This document shows, one piece after another, positions 33,568 to 37,925 of a stretch of 37,925 nucleotides of DNA. The position numbers and the translations under genes were made by a program. Every line of letters begins with the position of its first letter. Position 1 is the first letter of the stretch. Origin of the DNA: Halobacteriales archaeon QS_4_69_225. GTDB taxonomy: Archaea > Halobacteriota > Halobacteria > Halobacteriales > Haloarculaceae. The stretch is taken from assembly GCA_003020965.1 (NCBI GenBank), contig PXRL01000023.1:1-37925 (forward strand), given 5' to 3'. The notes under the pieces are model-generated. The model worked only from the letters and a program-made list of their open reading frames with translations, was not told the origin of the DNA and made no database searches.

Positions 33568-33578
33568 GACGGAGCACT

Positions 33579-33958
33579 GTAGCCGCCGGCTTCCGCAATC
33601 GGGTGACGCGCACACCGAGGTATGAATTGCCGGCCGGAGCCTCCAGTACTGGCCGCGAAACCTCGTGCGTACGGTGCGCGGACGCGATGACGTTCGTCGA
33701 GTACAACACGTCGTTCGGCCCCCTCGCGGCCGATGACACGGTACCGGGCGACGAGGCGGTCCGGCGGCGGACCGACGCGGTCGTTCGGTCGCCGTGTCGA
33801 CTGTACCTGGTGCTGAGACGGACTCGACCGGGTCCGACGGGCGCCCCGTCGCCCCGAAGCGGGCGGCCGGGGCGGTCGGGGTGGTTGCCACCGCGACCGG
33901 TTTGTCAGTAAATTACTTACTACACCGGTTAAAAACTGGTCGGCAGGCCGTTCACGCC
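33579..33958. other. Gene-free stretch before the serine protease
   Basis: 380 bases with no secure gene. A short frame beginning MTFVEYNTSFGPLAADDTV (from 33687) looks coding-like for about 30 residues and then turns Arg-rich, so it may be a decayed gene. Just before the protease ATG is an AT-rich promoter patch (agtaaattactta, 33907-33919; ggttaaaaac, 33934-33943) with two copies of accggtt. Confidence 0.4.
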
Positions 33959-35062
33959 ATGTCAAGCGAGGGAGAACGGAGAAACGTCCTGCGGCGGAAC
34001 CTGCTGCGGGGCATCGGGGGTGGCTCTCTCGGCGTCTCGACCGTCGCGGCCGTCGAGGTCGTCGGCGCCAGCGACGACGACACCGTCCGTATCCCGACGC
34101 TCAAACGCGGCGAGACGGTCGTCAAATCGAAGGAGGTTCCGGAGTCGTGGCACAACCACACGCAGGACTCGAAGAACGCCCGGGAGAAACTGGTCGAGGA
34201 ACACCTCGACGACCCCGGGGTCGAGAGCATCTACTCCGCTCGGTGGAGCGAGCGGTTCGACGGAAAGAACGGCCTCCTCATCAAGGCCGAGATCGACCCC
34301 GACACCTACGAGGACAGCCTCCCGGACTCGAAGGACGGCATCCCGGTCCGAACTACGGCGGCGCCCGACCTCCAGCTCGGCGACTGCTGTCACCACGACG
34401 ACTACGACCCCGTCCCCGGCGGCGTCGCGGTCCAGGCCTCGAACGGCGTCGGGAGCGCGGGCTTCTGCGTCACTGACTCCGACGGCGACGAGCGACTGCT
34501 GACGGTGAACCACCTATGGGCGACCTGCCAGGACAACAGTGGACAGACCCTCAAACAGCACACCGACGCGTTCGGCGAGGTCGACGAGTGCGACACGAAC
34601 GCCGACTACGCGCTCGTCAGGCCCACCAGTTCGGAGGAGATCGACGACCTCCAGGTGTACGTCAAGGGCGGCCCGAGACAGGTGGGTGGGTACGTGCCGG
34701 AGTCCGGCGTCGACGACCTGGTCTCCTCGAACGAGACCTGCTACGACACCGGGGCGACGACCTGTACGACCGAAGGCACGATCGAGGGAACCGGGCTCAG
34801 TTCGCCCGGCTACCGGTGCGTCGACTACGGGAACAACGGCGTCAAGGCGGACATCGTGGCCGGCGACGGCGACTCCGGCGGCCCTATATTCGCGCTGAAG
34901 AACTACGACGGAAACGAGTACGTCAGCATCATCGCACACTGCAGCACCTTCAATTCCGACGGATCGGTCAGCTGTCACTGGGGATCCGGAGAGAAGGGAA
35001 GCCCCATCTACGGAACGGCGTTTCACCACCTCAAGAACGACCACGGACTCAACCTCTGTTGA
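33959..35062 (+). CDS. Tat-exported chymotrypsin-like serine protease
   Basis: 367 residues. The twin-arginine signal RRNVLRRNLLRGIGGG opens the protein. A propeptide-like segment (about 40-135) precedes the S1 protease domain. The catalytic triad is visible: His185 in LTVNHLW, Asp216 in NADYALV and Ser306 in GDGDSGGP. Twelve cysteines (for example CC at 143-144) suggest disulfide bonds outside the cell. The C-terminus is short (HHLKNDHGLNLC). Similar to haloarchaeal and streptogrisin-like secreted proteases. The upstream in-frame extension to 33794 would bury the Tat signal and is rejected. Substrates unknown. Confidence 0.85.
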   Translation: MSSEGERRNVLRRNLLRGIGGGSLGVSTVAAVEVVGASDDDTVRIPTLKRGETVVKSKEVPESWHNHTQDSKNAREKLVEEHLDDPGVESIYSARWSERFDGKNGLLIKAEIDPDTYEDSLPDSKDGIPVRTTAAPDLQLGDCCHHDDYDPVPGGVAVQASNGVGSAGFCVTDSDGDERLLTVNHLWATCQDNSGQTLKQHTDAFGEVDECDTNADYALVRPTSSEEIDDLQVYVKGGPRQVGGYVPESGVDDLVSSNETCYDTGATTCTTEGTIEGTGLSSPGYRCVDYGNNGVKADIVAGDGDSGGPIFALKNYDGNEYVSIIAHCSTFNSDGSVSCHWGSGEKGSPIYGTAFHHLKNDHGLNLC

Positions 35063-35306
35063 GCGATCGTTCGAAGCGAGCGTCGATCCGTGGGCGATCC
35101 CCGAGCCGAGAACCGGGAGATGTGCGTACCGACCGACGCCGCTCCCGCCCGCTGTCGTCCCGTCTCGAGGCCGTCCGCACGCGCTCCGTCGTCCCCGTCC
35201 GGCGTCTCTCCGGACCCGACGGCTGCCGCGGAGCCCCCTGGTGGAACGAAACGGGTGTTTCGTCCCGCGATCGCGAGACGTCTCCTCCCCGACGCACCGT
35301 CCGGAT

Positions 35307-35855
35307 ATGAGACGCCGAACCTGCGTCGCGTCGCTGGCGACCCTCGCCGCGACCGCGGGATGTCTCGGCGGCACGAGCGACGCGGACGGCTCTCCCTCGC
35401 CGCGAGCGCCGAAGACGGTTTCCGCGTCCGACGTCGGGTCGGAGGAGACCCCCGACGGCATCGAACTGAACGTGACGGTCGACGACGACAGGATCACGGA
35501 GGGCTCGACCGCACGCGTGTCGCTCGAGTACGCGAACACCGGCGGGGAGACTCGCGTTCTGAACATCGATCCGGACGCCCCCGATCCGGTGTCGTCCGTC
35601 GACGACGCCCCGGGGCTCGTGCTCCTCTCGGACGCCTACGACCCGGAACAAATCTCGAGCGGGTGCTGGAAGCCGGCACGGGACCGGTTCGTGCAGCCCG
35701 CCGTGGCCCACAGGTACGAGATCGCGCCCGGCGATACCGCGACGCTCGATTACGACGTGTGGGCGGCCCCGACCCAGGACGGCTGCATCCGCCCCGGCAC
35801 CTACCGGCTCGACCCCGTGTACGGATCGGCGACGCTCGCGGTCGACGACAGGTAG
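35307..35855 (+). CDS. Secreted lipoprotein of unknown function
   Basis: 182 residues from the ATG at 35307. The signal MRRRTCVASLATLAATAGC has a twin/triple arginine and lipobox TAGC. A Ser/Pro-rich linker follows, then one probable beta-sandwich domain: IELNVTVDDDRITEGSTARV, LEYANTGGETRVLNID and EIAPGDTATLDYDVW are typical of immunoglobulin-like or BsuPI-like folds. Two cysteines occur in the domain. It may be transcribed with the protease (244-nt gap, no obvious promoter). Family not recognised. Confidence 0.7.
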   Translation: MRRRTCVASLATLAATAGCLGGTSDADGSPSPRAPKTVSASDVGSEETPDGIELNVTVDDDRITEGSTARVSLEYANTGGETRVLNIDPDAPDPVSSVDDAPGLVLLSDAYDPEQISSGCWKPARDRFVQPAVAHRYEIAPGDTATLDYDVWAAPTQDGCIRPGTYRLDPVYGSATLAVDDR

Positions 35856-36160
35856 CCCGGTTCGAGAGCGTCCTGCCGACCCGTCGAGCGGACCGCGCGG
35901 GGTAGCCGTCTTGAGGCTGTACCCGAACGCGACGAGGGTCGCGGCCTCGACGGCGGCCGTTCCGGCGACCGCCGGGGTCGCGGCCGGCGAGCCTCCGCGA
36001 CCGCGTCACCGGTCGACAGCGCCGGACGGCCGTCTTCGCGCCGTCGACGGTCATCGGCATCCGGCTCGTGCTCGGCGGGCTCGACGTCGCCCGACGAGCG
36101 GTGCCGGCACCGCTGGCCGATACCGGGAGCCGTTAGCCTCGCGACGACCGACGTGGGCCC
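35856..36160. other. Gene-free stretch with possible coding remains
   Basis: 305 bases without an intact gene. One plus frame reads LRLYPNATRVAASTAAVPAT and another reads TVIGIRLVLGGLDVARRAV before a stop near 36136. Together they could be a frameshifted small membrane protein, but the evidence is thin. Confidence 0.3.
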
Positions 36161-37399
36161 ATGGCGAGCACGTTCCGACACACGGAGGGGCTACTCGACG
36201 CGCTGGCGGACCGGAGCTTCGAGCGGCCGCCGGCGCTGGTGGCCAACGCGCACGTCACCGGCCTCGGCGTCGCCCGCGCGCTGGCGGCGGCCGACGTGCC
36301 GGTGGTCGCCGTCGACCGGAGCCCCGACGGCGTCGCCCCGCCCTCGACGGCCGTCGATTTCGCCGGCCGGGTCGCATACCCGCTGGACGACCCCGACGGC
36401 TTCGAGGCGGACCTCGCGGCGGTCGTCGACGCCGTCGGCCGCGACATCGTCGCCTTCGGCTGCATGGACGAGTGGGCCCGGGCCTTCGCCGCCGCCGACG
36501 TCGACGGCCTCCGGCGGCCGTTCTCCGGGCCGGAACCGATGGATCGCGTGCTCGACAAGGAGTCGCTGTACGCCGCCGCCGAGGAGCTGGACGTGCCGTA
36601 CCCGGAGACGTACCGGCTGGCCGAGACCGACCCCGGGCGGGCCGCCGAGGAACTCGGCTTCCCGCTGGTCGTCAAGCCCGCCCGCAAGCGCGAGTTCGAG
36701 GAAGCCATCGGGACGAACGTCGTCGAGGTCGACGACGAGGCGGCGTTCGAGACGGCCCTGTCGGCCGCCCGGGACGCGGGCGTCCGGGTGATGGCTCAGG
36801 AGCGGATCGACGTCGAGCGGGGCGAAGACCACAGCGTCGGCTCCTATGTCCCGCCGGGCGGCGCCGACGACGCGTTGGCGCTGGTCGCCAACCCCGCGGT
36901 CCGGTATCCGCCGTCGTTCGGCACGTCGACGCTGGTCGAGACCGCCGAGCGGCCGGCGCTCCGGGACCGCGCCCTCGGCGTGCTCGAGGCCTGCGGCTAC
37001 CACGGCATCAGCGAGGCGGAGTTCGTCTACGACGCCGACCGCGGGGAGTTCCTCCTCCTGGACATCAACACGCGGCCCTGGAAGTGGATCGGCCTGCCGG
37101 TCGCGGCGGGGCTGAACCTCCCGCTTGCGGCGTACGCCTCGGTGACCGACCTGCGGTACGAGCCGGACCCGGCGGCCGACACGCGGTGGATCTACCTCCG
37201 GGACTACCTCGAGCTGCAAGCGACGACCGAGGGGGTCCGCGACCGCCTCGACCGCGAGACGTGGCGGCGACTCCTCTCCGGCGCCTTCGAGGATCGCGAC
37301 GACCTGACGACGGGCGTCTACCGGCCGTCGGACCCCGGTCCGGCCGCGAAGCTGCTGGCGACGGCGTTCGCCGACCGGGAGTACTACTGCGCCTGCTGA
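36161..37399 (+). CDS. ATP-grasp carboxylate-amine ligase
   Basis: 412 residues. The N-terminal Rossmann-like domain (VANAHVTGLGVARALAAADV) is followed by an ATP-grasp fold: FPLVVKPARKREFEEAIGTN near residues 167-186 with the ATP-binding lysine, and FLLLDINTRPWKWIGLPVAAG near 303-323 with the metal-binding Asp/Asn. It is probably an ATP-dependent ligase joining a carboxylate to an amine or similar nucleophile. It resembles DUF201/carbamoyl-phosphate-synthase-like proteins of haloarchaea. The exact substrate is unknown and the neighbours do not reveal it. Confidence 0.82.
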   Translation: MASTFRHTEGLLDALADRSFERPPALVANAHVTGLGVARALAAADVPVVAVDRSPDGVAPPSTAVDFAGRVAYPLDDPDGFEADLAAVVDAVGRDIVAFGCMDEWARAFAAADVDGLRRPFSGPEPMDRVLDKESLYAAAEELDVPYPETYRLAETDPGRAAEELGFPLVVKPARKREFEEAIGTNVVEVDDEAAFETALSAARDAGVRVMAQERIDVERGEDHSVGSYVPPGGADDALALVANPAVRYPPSFGTSTLVETAERPALRDRALGVLEACGYHGISEAEFVYDADRGEFLLLDINTRPWKWIGLPVAAGLNLPLAAYASVTDLRYEPDPAADTRWIYLRDYLELQATTEGVRDRLDRETWRRLLSGAFEDRDDLTTGVYRPSDPGPAAKLLATAFADREYYCAC

Positions 37400-37546
37400 G
37401 GCCGCTTGTCGGCCCGTCGGGGCTCTCGGGGTTCTCGGCGTCGGCCGCGGGGCGGGCCCGCGACGGCCTCGACGTCGACCGGCGGTGCGGCGCCGCAGGT
37501 GCCGACCGGTCAAAAGAGGGATACGGCCCGCCCCGGTGGGTGAAGT

Positions 37547-37925
37547 ATGCTCTCGGACATCGACAACGCCCGGCGGCTGATGCTGCTGCTCGGCGACGAG
37601 GGGTTCACCGAGGCGCTGACGGAGGCCGAGGAGCTCGTCGAGGACGCGAACGACACCCTCGACCGGGTCGAGGAGATCGAGGACGAGGCCGCCGCGGCGG
37701 TGCGAGAGGCCAACGAGACGATGCTCGCCGTCGACCGCCGGCTCGACAAGGTCGACCGCACGATCAGCCTGCTGGAGGCGAAGATCGAGGCGGGGTTCAG
37801 CCTCGCGTTTTTCATCTTCGCGGCCAACGCGTTCTTCAGCGGCGAGCTGCTCTTCGCCGCCGGGCTCGCCGTTCTGGGGCTGCTCGGCGCCGGCCAGCTC
37901 GTCGTCACCATCGCCAACATCCCAC
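37547..37925 (+). CDS. Coiled-coil membrane protein, 3' end beyond window
   Basis: At least 126 residues, running off the right end with no stop. It begins MLSDIDNARRLMLLLGDEGF. Residues about 20-85 form a Glu/Asp/Arg-rich heptad-like coiled coil (ELVEDANDTLDRVEEIEDEA). Two hydrophobic helices follow (SLAFFIFAANAFFSG and LLFAAGLAVLGLLGAGQLVV). No family recognised. The short intergenic region before it contains no clear TATA box. Confidence 0.65.
   Translation, partial: MLSDIDNARRLMLLLGDEGFTEALTEAEELVEDANDTLDRVEEIEDEAAAAVREANETMLAVDRRLDKVDRTISLLEAKIEAGFSLAFFIFAANAFFSGELLFAAGLAVLGLLGAGQLVVTIANIP

Larger units (their letters stand above)
33335..33578 (+). repeat. Tandem copies of the tRNA-Glu 3' end (att-like)
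   Basis: gggttcgaatccctgacgga plus gcact (25 nt: T-loop, 3' half of T-stem, acceptor 3' strand, discriminator and CT) occurs at 33335-33359 (inside the tRNA), 33443-33467 and 33554-33578. All three copies are identical. Spacing is 108 and 111 nt. The 25-nt core is the part of a tRNA typically copied by tyrosine-recombinase integration, but no integrase is present. Each later copy is preceded by a hairpin containing an inverted copy of the T-arm. Confidence 0.9.

Noticed and set aside
33335..33578. CRISPR-like direct repeats
   Set aside because: Only three copies, the first inside a tRNA; the spacers are palindromic and about 85 nt long, and no cas genes are present.
33794..33958. N-terminal extension of the serine protease
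   Set aside because: It would put 55 residues before the twin-arginine signal; the ATG at 33959 places the signal at the N-terminus.
33252..33965. Minus-strand frames with repeated APSGIRTR / SVRDSNP / RQGFEPG phrases, looking like a repeat protein
   Set aside because: The phrases are translations of the three tRNA 3'-end copies. This is a familiar false gene next to tRNA repeats.

Overview
The window is a piece of a haloarchaeal (Halobacteria) chromosome. GC is very high, and the proteins are acidic (Asp/Glu-rich). Several exported proteins carry twin-arginine (Tat) lipoprotein signals. Many genes have a TATA-like box 25-33 nt before the start codon, as in leaderless haloarchaeal transcripts. 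The gene families are archaeal: aRNase J, geranylgeranyl diphosphate synthase, archaeal GluRS, TmcA, aEF-1 beta, 20S proteasome alpha and beta, and Sulfolobus-type ferredoxin. I cannot name the genus with confidence.

Layout. 110-6722: RNA decay, isoprenoid lipid, acyl-CoA and translation genes on the plus strand (rnj, idsA, an acyl-CoA synthetase, gltX, a ferredoxin). A striking array of small hairpins separates rnj from idsA. 6767-10683: a DUF456-like and an HPP-like membrane protein, tmcA on the minus strand, then a 60-residue zinc-ribbon protein and aEF-1 beta. 10684-11220: a hairpin-rich gap ahead of purL. 13402-16937: a PAP2 phosphatase translationally coupled to an orphan peptide-binding lipoprotein (minus), a dolichol-kinase-like protein (plus) and a 51-residue membrane protein (minus). 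17136-19219: a creatininase-family amidohydrolase, a two-helix membrane protein with a decayed paralogue beside it, and a lipoprotein. 19395-25864: thyA-folA, a small membrane protein, a 1018-residue FAD/Fe-S oxidoreductase and a membrane-anchored winged-helix protein.

25883-27363 is visibly AT-richer than its surroundings. It holds two overlapping unknown genes: a Tat-exported protein and a cysteine-rich acidic protein with a glycine-zipper helix. 27643-30576 carries two small membrane proteins and cytochrome oxidase subunit I, with a 191-bp element with terminal inverted repeats between the small genes. 30973-32404 holds overlapping psmA-psmB. Next come a frameshifted surface-protein pseudogene and tRNA-Glu(CTC). 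Two further exact copies of the tRNA 3' end follow the tRNA in tandem, each preceded by an inverted copy of the T-arm. The right end has a Tat-exported chymotrypsin-like protease, a lipoprotein, an ATP-grasp ligase and the start of a coiled-coil membrane protein.

Most genes are housekeeping. The unusual content is structural: the tandem tRNA 3'-end/hairpin units, two hairpin-rich gaps, the element with terminal inverted repeats, a long operator-like inverted repeat at a leaderless promoter, and the unknown two-gene secreted module.
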